A DNA stretch of 64,000 nt, from positions 62,001 to 126,000 of the forward strand of contig NZ_CP084472.1 of assembly GCF_020405225.1 (NCBI RefSeq), in the 5' to 3' direction. Positions 15,127 through 24,213 of the stretch are shown here, piece after piece. The notes beneath the pieces were generated by a model, which worked only from the letters and a program-made list of their open reading frames with translations, searched no databases and was not told the DNA's origin. Both the position numbers and the translations under genes were made by a program. This DNA comes from Natrinema sp. DC36. GTDB lineage: Archaea; Halobacteriota; Halobacteria; Halobacteriales; Natrialbaceae. How positions within the stretch are numbered: position 1 is the first letter of the stretch; every line of letters starts with the position of its first letter.

Positions 15127-17466
15127 TTAGCGAACCGAGTCGAGCAGGAGCTTCTGTTCGACCCGCTTGACCTCGTGTTGGACGTCGCGGACGGCGTCGA
15201 TGTTCGCCGAGATCGAGCTGATCCCTTCGTTGACGAGGAACCGGGCCATCTCGGGTTTGGAGCCGGCCTGTCCGCAGATGCTCGTCTCGACGTCGTGTTC
15301 GCGACACGTCTCGATGACGTTACCGATGAGTCGCAGGATTGCGGGGTGGAGTTCGTCGAAGCGGTCGGCGACGTGCTCGTTGTTGCGGTCGACCGCGAGC
15401 GTGTACTGGGTCAGGTCGTTGGTTCCGAAGGAGGCGAAGTCGATGCCCGCTTCGGCCATCCCCTCGACGGACAGCGCCGCGGCCGGCGTCTCGATCATCG
15501 CCCCCCACTTTCGCTTCTCGGGGTCGATGCCCGCCTCTTTCATGCACTCTTTGGCCTGATAGATGTCCTCGGCGTCGTTGACCAGCGGGAGCATGATCTC
15601 GACGTTGTCGTACCCCAGCTCGTAGAGGCGACGGAACGCCTCGAGTTCGTGGCCGAAGACGTCCGGCCGATCGAGCGAGCGCCTGATGCCCCGGTATCCG
15701 AGCATCGGGTTGTGCTCGTCGGGCTCGTCCTCGCCGCCCTCGAGCTGACGGAACTCGTCCGTCGGGGCGTCGAGCGTGCGAACGCGGACGGGACGCGGAT
15801 AGAACTCGTCTGCGACGCCGCGAATCCCCTCGACGAGCTCCGTGATATAGGCGTCCTCGCCGTTTTCTTCGATGAACTTCTCGGGCGTCTGGTTCAACGA
15901 GAGGATCATGTGTTCCGTCCGCAGGAGGCCGACGCCGTCGGCTCCGGTTGCGGCGGCTCGCTCTGCGGCTTCGGGGATGGAGACGTTGACCTTCACCTCC
16001 GTCGCGGTCATCGGCTTGACCGGCGACTGCGGGCGGACTTCCTCGACGGGTTCGGTTTCTTCTTCCGGATCGACTGCCGACCCCTCCAGCACCGAACCCT
16101 TGTCGCCGTCGAGCGTGACGACCTGGCCGTCCTCGAGGACGGTCGTCGCGTTGGTCGTCCCGACGATGGCGGGAACGCCGAGTTCGCGGGAGACGATCGC
16201 GGCGTGGCTGGTCATGCCGCCCTCGTCGGTGATGATGCCCGAGGCCCGCTTCATCGCGGGCACCATGTCGGGCATCGTCATTTCGGTGACGATAACGTCC
16301 CCCTCGCCGACCTTGGCCAGGTCGTCGAGCTTTTTGACGATCCGCGCGGGGCCGCTGACCGTCCCCGGACTCGAGCCGAGCCCGTCGACGAGCACGTCGC
16401 CGGTACCGCTCGAGTCGGTCCCGTCAGTACTACCGCCCTCGGCGGCCTGTACGCTCCCGCTGCCGTCGGTCAGTCCCTTCGCGGCGTCGACGCTTCCGGT
16501 CGGATCCACGGCGTCCCTCCCGTCCTCGTCGATCGTCGTGATCGGGCGCGACTGGAGCATGTAGACATCGCCGTCGACGATCGCCCACTCGACGTCCTGG
16601 GGTTCGCCGTAGTGATCCTCGACGCGCTCGCCGAGGTCCATGAGATCGTCGATCTCGTCGTCGGAGACGACTCGCTGGGTCCGCCTGTCCTCGGGCACCT
16701 CGCGCTCGACGGTCTGGCCGGTCGCCTCGTCTTTCTCGTGCATCACCTTCTTTTCGGCGATGGTGATGTCCATGGACCGGTCCTCGCGATCGATAACGTA
16801 GTTATCCGGCGAGACGGCACCGGAGACGACGGCCTCGCCTAGCCCCCACGCGGCCTCGATGATCATCGTCGCGTCGCCCGTCGAGGGGTGGCTCGTGAAC
16901 ATCACGCCCGACTTCTCGGCGTCGACCATCTGCTGGACGACGACCGCGATGTTCACCGCGGAGTGATCGAACCCCTGCTCCTGGCGGTAGTAGATCGCTC
17001 GCTGGGTGAACAGCGAGGCCCAACACTCCCGAACGCGGTCCAGCAGGGCTTCCTCGGTCACGTTGAGGAACGTCTCCTGTTGGCCCGCAAACGAGGCGTC
17101 CGGCAGGTCCTCGGCCGTCGCCGACGACCGAACGGCGACGAACGCCTCGCCGTTGCCGACCTCGTGGTAGCTCTCGAGGATCTCCGTCTGCAACTCGTCG
17201 GGGAACGGCGTCTCGAGGATGAGTTCCTGCGCGCGGTCGGCAGCGTCGGCCAGCGCGGCCGAGTCGTCGACGTCGACGTCGACGGCCGCGAACAGCTCCT
17301 CGTCGATTTCGGCCTCTTCGATAAACGATCGATAGGTCCCGGCGGTCACGACGAATCCCGGTGGAACGGGCAGCCCCGCGCCCGTGAGCTCGCCCAGGGA
17401 GGCACCTTTACCGCCGACCGTCTCGAGGTCGCCGGCACTGATCTCGTCCAGCCAGAGTACAGCCAT
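15127..17466 (-). CDS. ppsA: phosphoenolpyruvate synthase
   Basis: 779 residues. Catalyses pyruvate + ATP + water to PEP + AMP + phosphate, the first step of gluconeogenesis from pyruvate. An N-terminal ATP-grasp domain (GGKGASLGELTGAGLPVPPG; SSATAEDLPDASFAGQQETF) is followed by the swivelling phosphohistidine domain with the catalytic His at about residue 421 (GGMTSHAAIVSRELG), and a C-terminal TIM barrel (RTEHMIL; GYRGIRRSL; MIETPAAAL; ICGQAGSKPE with the catalytic Cys). A Gly/Ser/Thr/Asp-rich linker of about 45 residues (about 312-357) joins the first two domains and is longer than usual. The start MAVLWLDEISAGD is backed by a TATA box 29 nt upstream. Confidence 0.95.
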   Translation of the reverse strand: MAVLWLDEISAGDLETVGGKGASLGELTGAGLPVPPGFVVTAGTYRSFIEEAEIDEELFAAVDVDVDDSAALADAADRAQELILETPFPDELQTEILESYHEVGNGEAFVAVRSSATAEDLPDASFAGQQETFLNVTEEALLDRVRECWASLFTQRAIYYRQEQGFDHSAVNIAVVVQQMVDAEKSGVMFTSHPSTGDATMIIEAAWGLGEAVVSGAVSPDNYVIDREDRSMDITIAEKKVMHEKDEATGQTVEREVPEDRRTQRVVSDDEIDDLMDLGERVEDHYGEPQDVEWAIVDGDVYMLQSRPITTIDEDGRDAVDPTGSVDAAKGLTDGSGSVQAAEGGSTDGTDSSGTGDVLVDGLGSSPGTVSGPARIVKKLDDLAKVGEGDVIVTEMTMPDMVPAMKRASGIITDEGGMTSHAAIVSRELGVPAIVGTTNATTVLEDGQVVTLDGDKGSVLEGSAVDPEEETEPVEEVRPQSPVKPMTATEVKVNVSIPEAAERAAATGADGVGLLRTEHMILSLNQTPEKFIEENGEDAYITELVEGIRGVADEFYPRPVRVRTLDAPTDEFRQLEGGEDEPDEHNPMLGYRGIRRSLDRPDVFGHELEAFRRLYELGYDNVEIMLPLVNDAEDIYQAKECMKEAGIDPEKRKWGAMIETPAAALSVEGMAEAGIDFASFGTNDLTQYTLAVDRNNEHVADRFDELHPAILRLIGNVIETCREHDVETSICGQAGSKPEMARFLVNEGISSISANIDAVRDVQHEVKRVEQKLLLDSVR

Positions 17467-17490
17467 CTCTAGTGAGGTGGTCACTGGAAC

Positions 17491-17499
17491 GAATAAAGA
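17491..17499 (-). promoter_or_regulatory. TATA box of ppsA
   Basis: Minus-strand TTCTTTATTC is centred about 29 nt before the ppsA ATG, predicting a leaderless mRNA. Confidence 0.6.
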
Positions 17500-17839
17500 A
17501 GGTTGCGAACGGTCGCCATCAATCCCAACTCGCAACCGAATGAATTCCACCCGTCTCCGTCGTCAGACGGGCCGTTCGGATCGGAACTGACTGCCCGAGA
17601 ACCGCTGCATCTCGTAAGATAGCAGCGCCGCGACTCGAGATTCGGGAAGTACTCCTCGGCACCGCCGACCGACCTGTTTCTCGCGGTGAGAAAACGACCT
17701 CGGACGCAGTCACCGATAGCTGTCTCTCTGCATATCTGTTCGCTCGCTCGTTTCAGTGTAAACCCCATCCACGAAAATAGTGGCCGCTTTGAGTACTGGC
17801 CGCTTCGTCGACTCCCCCACACGCTCGAGGTGGCCGATA
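17500..17839. other. intergenic region upstream of ppsA
   Basis: About 340 bases between the ppsA promoter and the end of the phzF-like gene, both genes on the minus strand. The open frames here are rich in Arg and Ser and lack normal composition, so I call no gene. No clear hairpin, repeat or RNA gene was seen. It may hold upstream regulatory sites for ppsA. Confidence 0.4.
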
Positions 17840-18739
17840 TCAGGCCTCGAGAATCTCGTCCTCGTCGTCTTCGGGGACGGCGATCGAGCCGTCGAGCACC
17901 GTCACGCCGCGGCCGCCGACTTGCACCCCGTCGTCGAGGCGGACGCGGACCAGACCCGGCCGGTCGACGTAGTGGCCCTGCTCGAGTCGAAGCTCCTCGG
18001 GCAGGTCGTCGTCGAACGCGCCGAAGTGATCGAGGTACGCGCAGACGGCCCCGCTGGCGGTGCCGGTCACGGGGTCCTCCGGGACGCCGGCTCCCGGCGC
18101 GAACATGCGACCGTGGAGCGTCGACTCGGGTTCGAGCGCGTCGAACGAAAAGAGGTAGACGCCCGCGGCGTCGACCGCGTCGGTGAGCGCCTCGATCGCG
18201 GTCATATCGGGCTCGGCGCTGCCGACGTCCGAGAGGTACGTGATCGGCGCGATCAGGAACGGCAGGCCGGTCGAGGACACCGCGAGCGGAATGTCGGCGC
18301 TCGCGCCCTCGAGTGCGGCCGCATCGACGCCCAGCGCGTCCGCGACGCGGTCGTAGCCGACATCGACCTCGCGGATCGACGGGTCGTCCTGCGTCATCCA
18401 GACCGTACCGTCCTCGGCGACCTCGATCTCGAGGACGCCGACGTTCGTCTCGAGGGTCGTCGATCCGGCCTCGAGCCCCTCGTCGTGAAGGTGGGCGAAG
18501 CTACCGATCGTCGCGTGACCACAGAGATCGACCTCCTGTGTGGGGGTAAAGTACCGAACGCGACGGTCGGCGTTCTCGCTCGAGCGGAGGAACGCCGTCT
18601 CGCTGACGGCCATTTCGGCGGCGATCGCTTGCATCTGGTCGTCCGAGAGGCCGTCCGCGCTCGGAACGACGCCCGCCGGGTTCCCGGTGAGCGGTTCGTC
18701 GGTGAAGGCGTCGACCTGCAAGATCCGAATCGTCTCCAT
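17840..18739 (-). CDS. PhzF-family isomerase-like protein
   Basis: 299 residues of the PhzF/diaminopimelate-epimerase fold. The N-terminus has VDAFTDEPLTGNPAGVV, then the conserved glutamate at residue 47 in MAVSETAFL, and RYFTPTQEVDLCGHATIGS, where a second half-site motif is expected. The C-terminal lobe holds FAPGAGVPEDPVTGTASGAV, the other family hallmark. Members act as isomerases on small metabolites; most, including this one, have no known substrate. No phenazine genes are nearby. The gene is 62 bases downstream of the lipoprotein hydrolase, same strand. Confidence 0.9.
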   Translation of the reverse strand: METIRILQVDAFTDEPLTGNPAGVVPSADGLSDDQMQAIAAEMAVSETAFLRSSENADRRVRYFTPTQEVDLCGHATIGSFAHLHDEGLEAGSTTLETNVGVLEIEVAEDGTVWMTQDDPSIREVDVGYDRVADALGVDAAALEGASADIPLAVSSTGLPFLIAPITYLSDVGSAEPDMTAIEALTDAVDAAGVYLFSFDALEPESTLHGRMFAPGAGVPEDPVTGTASGAVCAYLDHFGAFDDDLPEELRLEQGHYVDRPGLVRVRLDDGVQVGGRGVTVLDGSIAVPEDDEDEILEA

Positions 18740-18800
18740 ACGACGTGGGTGGTGCGACCGGCGTATGAATCCTCGGTCCCGCCGTCGGCGGACGGCGCAG

Positions 18801-20141
18801 TCACCGCTCGCCGATCCACGCGGCGATGTCGTCGACGACCTCCTCGGCCACGTTGTTCCGAACGGCGTACGCGAACGCCAGCGACTCGCCCTCGCCCGGC
18901 ATGAACAGGTGGTTGAGTCCCTCGTACGTCTCGAACGTCGTCGCCGACTTCCCCTCGAGTTCGCGCTCCCACCGCTCGAGGTCGTCGGCCACGGTCACCT
19001 GAAAGTCGCGCTCGCCCTGCAGGAATCGGAACGGAACGTCGACCTCGGCCGCAGTCTGGACGTGGTCGTACGCCGCGATACTGTCCCAGAAGGCACCCGG
19101 TTTCCCGAGCAGCCGTTCGTCGGGGTCGTACTCGCCCTCTCGGAGCCGGTCGCTCTCGTCGACCCAGGTCTCGTACGTGGCGCGCAGATCTTCCCACTCG
19201 TGGCTCCCGACCGTCGCCTTGTGCTCGAGTTGCTCGAGGGTCAGTTCGCGATACGGCCGTGCCGGCGCGGCCAGCCCGACGACGCCGGCGAGATCGCCGT
19301 CTCGAGCGGCGATCCTTGGCGCGGCTCGGCCGCCGAGTCCGTGCCCGACGACGACGATCCGGTCCGGGTCGACGCCGTCGACGGCCCGGAGCCGCTCGAT
19401 CGCGACCGCGGCGTCGTCGACGGTGACGCGATCGAGCGTGTACTCGTCGAGCGCGACCTCGCAGGCAGTATTGCGTTTGTCGTATCTGAGAGACGCGACG
19501 CCCCGCGTGGCGAGCCCCTCTGCGAGGTCCGCAAACGTCCTCGTGGCGCCTCGGGGAGTGTCCGCGGTCATCGGACCGTCGTCGTGAACGAGGACGGCCC
19601 CGGGAACCCCGTCGCCGTCCGCGGGCGTCGCGACGGTCCCCGACAGCGAGCAGTCCGGAACCGAGAGCGAGACATCCCGCTCGCCGAACGCGTTCGGATC
19701 GACGTACGCCGGTCGTTCGTACTCGTCGGCGATGCCACAGTTGCGGATCCGCGACTCGGTATCGACGATGACGCCGCAGTCGTGATCGCCGCGGTCGAAC
19801 GACAGCGTCACGGTGACCAGATTACCCTGGTTGCCAGCAGTCACGCTCGCGTCGACGACTTTCTCGAACGCGCCGCCGACCGTCGCGAAGGCCAGCCAGA
19901 CTCGTTCGAGTCGACCGGGATCGCCGTACCGGTCCCGTTCGTTCTCCACGAATCGTTCACTGGCCCGTTCGAACCGTCCGTTTGCGAGGTCGTCGACGAA
20001 CGCCGTCGCTACCTCGTCGGCCGACCTTGAGCCGTCGGTTTCGTCGTCAGCGCCGATCCCGAGCAGATCGGTACAGCCGGCCGCTGCCGTCGCTGTCGCC
20101 GTTGATACCGCCGCCAGAACGGTCCGTCGTCGAGGTGCCAT
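18801..20141 (-). CDS. lipoprotein with DUF3887-like and alpha/beta-hydrolase domains, nucleophile missing
   Basis: 446 residues. A Tat-like signal (MAPRRRTVLAAV) ends in a lipobox AAAGC near residue 22, so it should be lipid-anchored outside the cell. Residues ~40-130 (VATAFVDDLANGRFERASERF) resemble DUF3887, followed by an alpha/beta hydrolase of the kind with a DGPM oxyanion loop (LVHDDGPMTADTPRG). The nucleophile elbow reads GHGLGG where GHSLGG is expected; the codon is GGA. The acid (LQGERDFQV) and histidine (EGLNHLFMPGEG) are intact. It may thus be inactive or a binding protein. A TATA-like TCTTTATCT lies about 31 nt upstream. Confidence 0.8.
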   Translation of the reverse strand: MAPRRRTVLAAVSTATATAAAGCTDLLGIGADDETDGSRSADEVATAFVDDLANGRFERASERFVENERDRYGDPGRLERVWLAFATVGGAFEKVVDASVTAGNQGNLVTVTLSFDRGDHDCGVIVDTESRIRNCGIADEYERPAYVDPNAFGERDVSLSVPDCSLSGTVATPADGDGVPGAVLVHDDGPMTADTPRGATRTFADLAEGLATRGVASLRYDKRNTACEVALDEYTLDRVTVDDAAVAIERLRAVDGVDPDRIVVVGHGLGGRAAPRIAARDGDLAGVVGLAAPARPYRELTLEQLEHKATVGSHEWEDLRATYETWVDESDRLREGEYDPDERLLGKPGAFWDSIAAYDHVQTAAEVDVPFRFLQGERDFQVTVADDLERWERELEGKSATTFETYEGLNHLFMPGEGESLAFAYAVRNNVAEEVVDDIAAWIGER

Positions 20142-20248
20142 CGATACCGAACCGACCACGGTTTGTCAGATAAAGACGAGGTCGATTCTCTGTGACTGTG
20201 TTTGGGTTTGATATTCGAAGGTGTCCACGACTCACGGCCAGTTGCGGA

Positions 20249-21694
20249 TCAATCGTCTCCTGCTTCCTCGAGCGGATCACCGTGCTCGTGGTCCGCCATC
20301 GGCGGCAGATTGCCGGACCGGTGAGTCCCGACGGGCGGCCGATTTACGTCCGCAGCGGGCGAGGACTCGAGGTCCGTCCGTTTCTTGCCCTCGATCGCTT
20401 TCATCTCGCCGTCCTCGCGTGCATCCTGGTCGATCCGCATCGAACAGAACTCCGCGCCACACATCGAGCAGAATCGGGCCTCTTTGTAGTTGTCTTCGGG
20501 GAGCGTCTGATCGTGGAACGACCGGGCGCGGTCGGGATCGAGCGCGAGGTCGAACTGCTCGCGCCACTCGAACTCGTAGCGGGCCTCCGAGAGGGCATCG
20601 TCCCAGTCTCGAGCACCGGGCCGTTCGTTTCCGACGTCGCCGGCGTGGGCGGCGATCCGATAGGCCGCGAGGCCGTCCCGGACGTCTTCCTCCTCGGGGA
20701 GGCCGAGGTGTTCTTTCGGGGTAACGTAACACAACATTGCGGCACCGGCCTGGGCGGCCATCGCCGCACCGATCGCGCTCGTGATGTGGTCGTAGCCCGG
20801 TGCGATGTCGGTCACCAGCGGACCGAGCACGTAAAAGGGCGCGCCGTCGCAGACCTCCTGCTGTCGCTCGACGTTCTCCACAACTTTGTGCATCGGAACG
20901 TGGCCCGGCCCTTCGACCATCACCTGGACGCCGCGGTCCCAGCCGACGCGAGTGAGTTCGCCCAGCGTGTCGAGTTCGGCGTACTGAGCCTCGTCGCAGG
21001 CGTCCGCCAGACAGCCCGGTCGCAGACTGTCGCCCAGACTGAACGTCACGTCGTGCTCGGCGAAAATCTCACAGATTTCGGGAAAGATCTGATACAGCGG
21101 GTTCTGCTCGCCGTGTTCCTCCATCCACTTGGCCATAATCGAGCCGCCTCGAGAGACGATTCCCGTCTTCCGGCCGTCGGTCAGCGGCAGGTGCTCCGCG
21201 AGGATCCCCGCGTGGATCGTCATGTAGTCGACGCCCTGCTCGGCCTGCTTTGCGATGATCTCGAGCAGCAGGTCTTTCGTCACGTCTTCGGGGCTCCCGG
21301 CCTGCTTGACCGCCTCGTACAGCGGCACCGTCCCGAGCGGTATCGGCGAGTGTTCGATATGGGCTTCCCGAATCTCGTCCAGATCGCTCCCGGTTCCCAG
21401 ATCCATCACCGTGTCCGCGCCGTAGTGGACCGCAGTGTGGAGTTTCTCGAGTTCCGTCTCGAGGTCGCTGGTCGTCTCGCTGTTGCCGATGTTGGCGTTG
21501 ACTTTCGTCGCGAACTCGCGGCCGATGATCATCGCGTCGAGCGCGTCGTGGTTGACGTTCGCCGGAATCACGGCCCGCCCCTCGGCGACCTGCTCGCGGA
21601 CGAACGCCGGATCGCGGTTCTCTCGTTCGGCGACGCGTTCCATCTCGGGCGTCACCGTCCCCTCGCGGGCGGCCTGAATCTGTGTCTGCGGCAT
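20249..21694 (-). CDS. thiC: phosphomethylpyrimidine synthase ThiC
   Basis: 481 residues. Radical-SAM enzyme that converts aminoimidazole ribotide to hydroxymethylpyrimidine phosphate for thiamine synthesis. Landmarks: NANIGNS near residue 70, [51 protein letters not shown], and the C-terminal cluster motif CSMCGAEFC (Cys at about 408, 411, 416) for the [4Fe-4S] cluster. The C-terminus is extended by about 45 residues with a His-rich end (MADHEHGDP). The ATG sits about 28 nt after a TATA box, so there is no leader for a riboswitch. No other thi genes are nearby. Confidence 0.95.
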   Translation of the reverse strand: MPQTQIQAAREGTVTPEMERVAERENRDPAFVREQVAEGRAVIPANVNHDALDAMIIGREFATKVNANIGNSETTSDLETELEKLHTAVHYGADTVMDLGTGSDLDEIREAHIEHSPIPLGTVPLYEAVKQAGSPEDVTKDLLLEIIAKQAEQGVDYMTIHAGILAEHLPLTDGRKTGIVSRGGSIMAKWMEEHGEQNPLYQIFPEICEIFAEHDVTFSLGDSLRPGCLADACDEAQYAELDTLGELTRVGWDRGVQVMVEGPGHVPMHKVVENVERQQEVCDGAPFYVLGPLVTDIAPGYDHITSAIGAAMAAQAGAAMLCYVTPKEHLGLPEEEDVRDGLAAYRIAAHAGDVGNERPGARDWDDALSEARYEFEWREQFDLALDPDRARSFHDQTLPEDNYKEARFCSMCGAEFCSMRIDQDAREDGEMKAIEGKKRTDLESSPAADVNRPPVGTHRSGNLPPMADHEHGDPLEEAGDD

Positions 21695-21717
21695 CGATAA
21701 CTAGATTATACTACTTG

Positions 21718-21725
21718 GTTATAAA
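21718..21725 (-). promoter_or_regulatory. TATA box of thiC
   Basis: Minus-strand TTTATAAC lies about 28 nt before the ATG. A second AT-rich patch, ATTATA, lies between it and the gene at 21705-21710 and may be part of an operator; the two patches together look like a repeated AT-rich site. Confidence 0.55.
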
Positions 21726-21858
21726 TTGCCGGATGCCGGTCCCCCGCAGTGACGGGAAGTTCGCTGGATGAGGACTCGCTGCCCTCGCTCGAGACGAGCG
21801 GATCGTTTCAGCCGACTTAAGGGGGCCGCGCTCGAGAGACCGGGTAGGTGGCCATCAG

Positions 21859-22557
21859 ATGTCCGACCTACCGGACGATTTCGACTGCACGATAACCAAC
21901 TGGGAGTATATTTACGGCCTGTGTCGGGACGTCGCCGACGACGTGCGTGACGACGAGTTCGAGCCGGACGTCGTCGTCGCGCTGGCCCGCGGCGGCTGGT
22001 TCGCGGGGCGGTGTCTCTGTGACTTCCTCGGGCTGAACGACCTGACGAGCCTGAAGATGGAACACTACGTCGGCGCCGCCGAGAAGTCCGGCGAGCCGAC
22101 CGTCCGCTACCCGATGCCGGAGGGCAGCGTCGAGGGCAAGGACGTCCTTATCATCGACGATATCGCCGACACCGGCGGCTCGATCGAGCGCGCATACGAG
22201 TACGTCGACGACCGCGACGCCGGCGAGGTCCGCACCGCGACCCTGCAGCTGCTCGGTACCAGCGAGTTCCAGCCCGACTACGTCGGCGAACGGCTCGAGG
22301 AGTGGACCTGGGTCGTCTACCCGTGGAACTTCATCGAGGACATGGTGGACCTGATCACCAGTGCGATGGAGAAGGCCGACCAGGAGAGCTTCACGAACGA
22401 CGAGGTCCGTTACTTCCTCACCGAACACCACGGTATCGAGCGCATCGAGATGGAGATCGCCCAGCCCGACCGGCTATCGGAAGTCCTGAGCGAGATGGAA
22501 CGCCGCGAGGTGCTCGAATCGGTCGGGACGGGAGAGTGGGCGCTCGTCGAGAACTGA
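21859..22557 (+). CDS. phosphoribosyltransferase with C-terminal wHTH-like extension
   Basis: 232 residues. A type I PRTase core spans about residues 1-150: DVVVALARGGWFAGRCLCDF (early loop), then the PRPP-binding signature VLIIDDIADTGGS. The overall look is that of archaeal xanthine/hypoxanthine (Gpt-like) enzymes used in purine salvage, though the base specificity cannot be read. The final ~60 residues (SFTNDEVRYFLTEHHGIERI; LSEVLSEMERREVLESVGTG) look like a small winged helix, uncommon in simple PRTases. An SD-like GGTAGGTGG lies about 10 bases before the ATG. It is divergent from thiC. Confidence 0.8.
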   Translation: MSDLPDDFDCTITNWEYIYGLCRDVADDVRDDEFEPDVVVALARGGWFAGRCLCDFLGLNDLTSLKMEHYVGAAEKSGEPTVRYPMPEGSVEGKDVLIIDDIADTGGSIERAYEYVDDRDAGEVRTATLQLLGTSEFQPDYVGERLEEWTWVVYPWNFIEDMVDLITSAMEKADQESFTNDEVRYFLTEHHGIERIEMEIAQPDRLSEVLSEMERREVLESVGTGEWALVEN

Positions 22558-22608
22558 CTGTCGACCCGTTTTCCGCTCGAGGTAGCTCCCCGTCCACCCG
22601 TCCGCTCG

Positions 22609-24063
22609 TCACTCCGACGTCGACTCGGTATCCACCGTTTTCGCCGCCCCCTCAGTCGGTCCCTCGACTTCTTCGTCTCGGTCAACCAGCGCCCCCTTCC
22701 ACGTGCCGCGCGAAAACCACGCGACGGCGGCGATCGCACCGACGATATCGCCGATCACGACGCCCGTCCAGATACCGGTCGGTCCCCAGTCGGCGACGAA
22801 GACCAGATAGGCGGTGACGGGGACGCGCACGATCCAGAGCCCGAGCACCGCGAACGCGAGCGCCGTCTTCGTGTTGCCGGCTCCGCGGAACGCGCCCTGG
22901 ACGACCTGCAAGACGCCCATGAAGGCGAAGCCGACCGCGGCGAAGCGGAGATAAGTCACGCCGTAATCGATCGTCGCCGCTTTCCCAGCCGCGTCGGCGG
23001 TGACGAACACCGAAACGAACGGCTCCGGAAAGAGAAGCGCGAATACACTGGCCGTGAACATGACCGCACCGATCACGCTCGCGGCGATCCGGACCGCTCT
23101 CGCCGCCCGGTCGGGGTTGCCCGCACCGAGATTCTGGCCGACGATCGAATCCGTCGCTTGCCCCAATCCCATCGCCGGCAGGAAGGCCAACGAGATCAGT
23201 CGATTGCCGAGTCCGTAGGCCGCGACGACCGCCGGCGGGAAGGTCACAACGATGGCCGTCATCGCGACGAGGGCGAGGGCCGTCATCGACTGCTCGAGCG
23301 CCGTCGGGACCCCCAACCGGGTGATCTTCGCGACGTACTCTCGTCGCGGCCGGAGGTGGCTGGGCTGGATATCAGGACCCACATTGGTGTAGTACAGCAA
23401 GTAAAAGCCGATCGCCGTCGCGAGCCCCCGCGAGATGAGGGTCGCGACGGCGGCCCCCTCGACCTCGAGGCGGGGGAACGGGCCGACGCCGAAGATGAAC
23501 AACGGATCGAGCGCGAGATTGAGGACGACGCTGACGAGCATCACGCGCATCGGCGCGCGAGTGGTTCCGTAGCCGCGCATGAGCGCGACGAAGACGAAAA
23601 AGCCGAAGAGGAAGGGGAGCCCGAGGAAGAAGATCCGGAGGTAGCCGGCCGCGAGCGGGATGATCTCGGCCTGCGTCGCGGCGTCGGCGGGCAGGGCGGC
23701 GAGCAGCGGCCCGGTGGCGAAAAAGCCCAGCGTACTCAGTCCGACGGCGACCAGCGAGACGAACGACAGCGTCTGGCCGGCGATCAGTCCGGCGTCGCCG
23801 CTTTTCGCGCCGGTGTGCTGGGCGATCAGGATCGCGCCGGCCGTGGTGAAGCCGCCGCCGATCGCGATCAGCAAGAAGAGGATCGGAAACGCGAGGCTCA
23901 CGGCTCCCACCGCATCGGGTGAGAGCGCCCCCAGCCAGAAGGTGTCGCCCACGTTGTAGGCGACCTGTAGCAGCTGGATGACCACGAGCGGCCACGCGAG
24001 TCGAATCATCGGTCGAACGAGAGGGCCGTCCGTGAGCGTTCCATCGGCCGATTCCGCACCCAT
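22609..24063 (-). CDS. MATE-family efflux transporter
   Basis: 484 residues with twelve membrane segments in two homologous halves: PMIRLAWPLVVIQLLQVAYN and ITRLGVPTALEQSMTALALV start the halves, and GQTLSFVSLVAVGLSTLGFF and GQNLGAGNPDRAARAVR are MATE-typical. These exporters use Na+ or H+ to expel cationic drugs or metabolites; haloarchaeal relatives are often labelled NorM or DinF. The hydrophilic C-terminus after the last helix is acidic and Thr-rich. It converges with the PRTase gene and is divergent from the MTA phosphorylase gene. Confidence 0.9.
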   Translation of the reverse strand: MGAESADGTLTDGPLVRPMIRLAWPLVVIQLLQVAYNVGDTFWLGALSPDAVGAVSLAFPILFLLIAIGGGFTTAGAILIAQHTGAKSGDAGLIAGQTLSFVSLVAVGLSTLGFFATGPLLAALPADAATQAEIIPLAAGYLRIFFLGLPFLFGFFVFVALMRGYGTTRAPMRVMLVSVVLNLALDPLFIFGVGPFPRLEVEGAAVATLISRGLATAIGFYLLYYTNVGPDIQPSHLRPRREYVAKITRLGVPTALEQSMTALALVAMTAIVVTFPPAVVAAYGLGNRLISLAFLPAMGLGQATDSIVGQNLGAGNPDRAARAVRIAASVIGAVMFTASVFALLFPEPFVSVFVTADAAGKAATIDYGVTYLRFAAVGFAFMGVLQVVQGAFRGAGNTKTALAFAVLGLWIVRVPVTAYLVFVADWGPTGIWTGVVIGDIVGAIAAVAWFSRGTWKGALVDRDEEVEGPTEGAAKTVDTESTSE

Positions 24064-24213
24064 AGCCGAAACAAGACGGCGGCGCTACTTGGATTCTCGT
24101 GAGCCATGGTAGCGACGGCCATCGGTTTCGACTGCCGGTGCGGACCACCGCTTCGCGACGAGCCCGGGACGGGAACCAGTCCGTTTACGGTCCTGCTCGG
24201 CCCATCTTTCGCC

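Noticed and set aside
15175-16842. Long open frame (555 codons) opposite ppsA
   Set aside because: It is the antisense of a clear PEP synthase; its composition (R, V, D repeats) is the usual GC-rich mirror of a haloarchaeal gene.
21650-21760. TPP riboswitch upstream of thiC
   Set aside because: The TATA box lies about 28 nt before the ATG, so there is no 5' leader long enough for a riboswitch, and no CTGAGA/ACCTGA-type core was seen.
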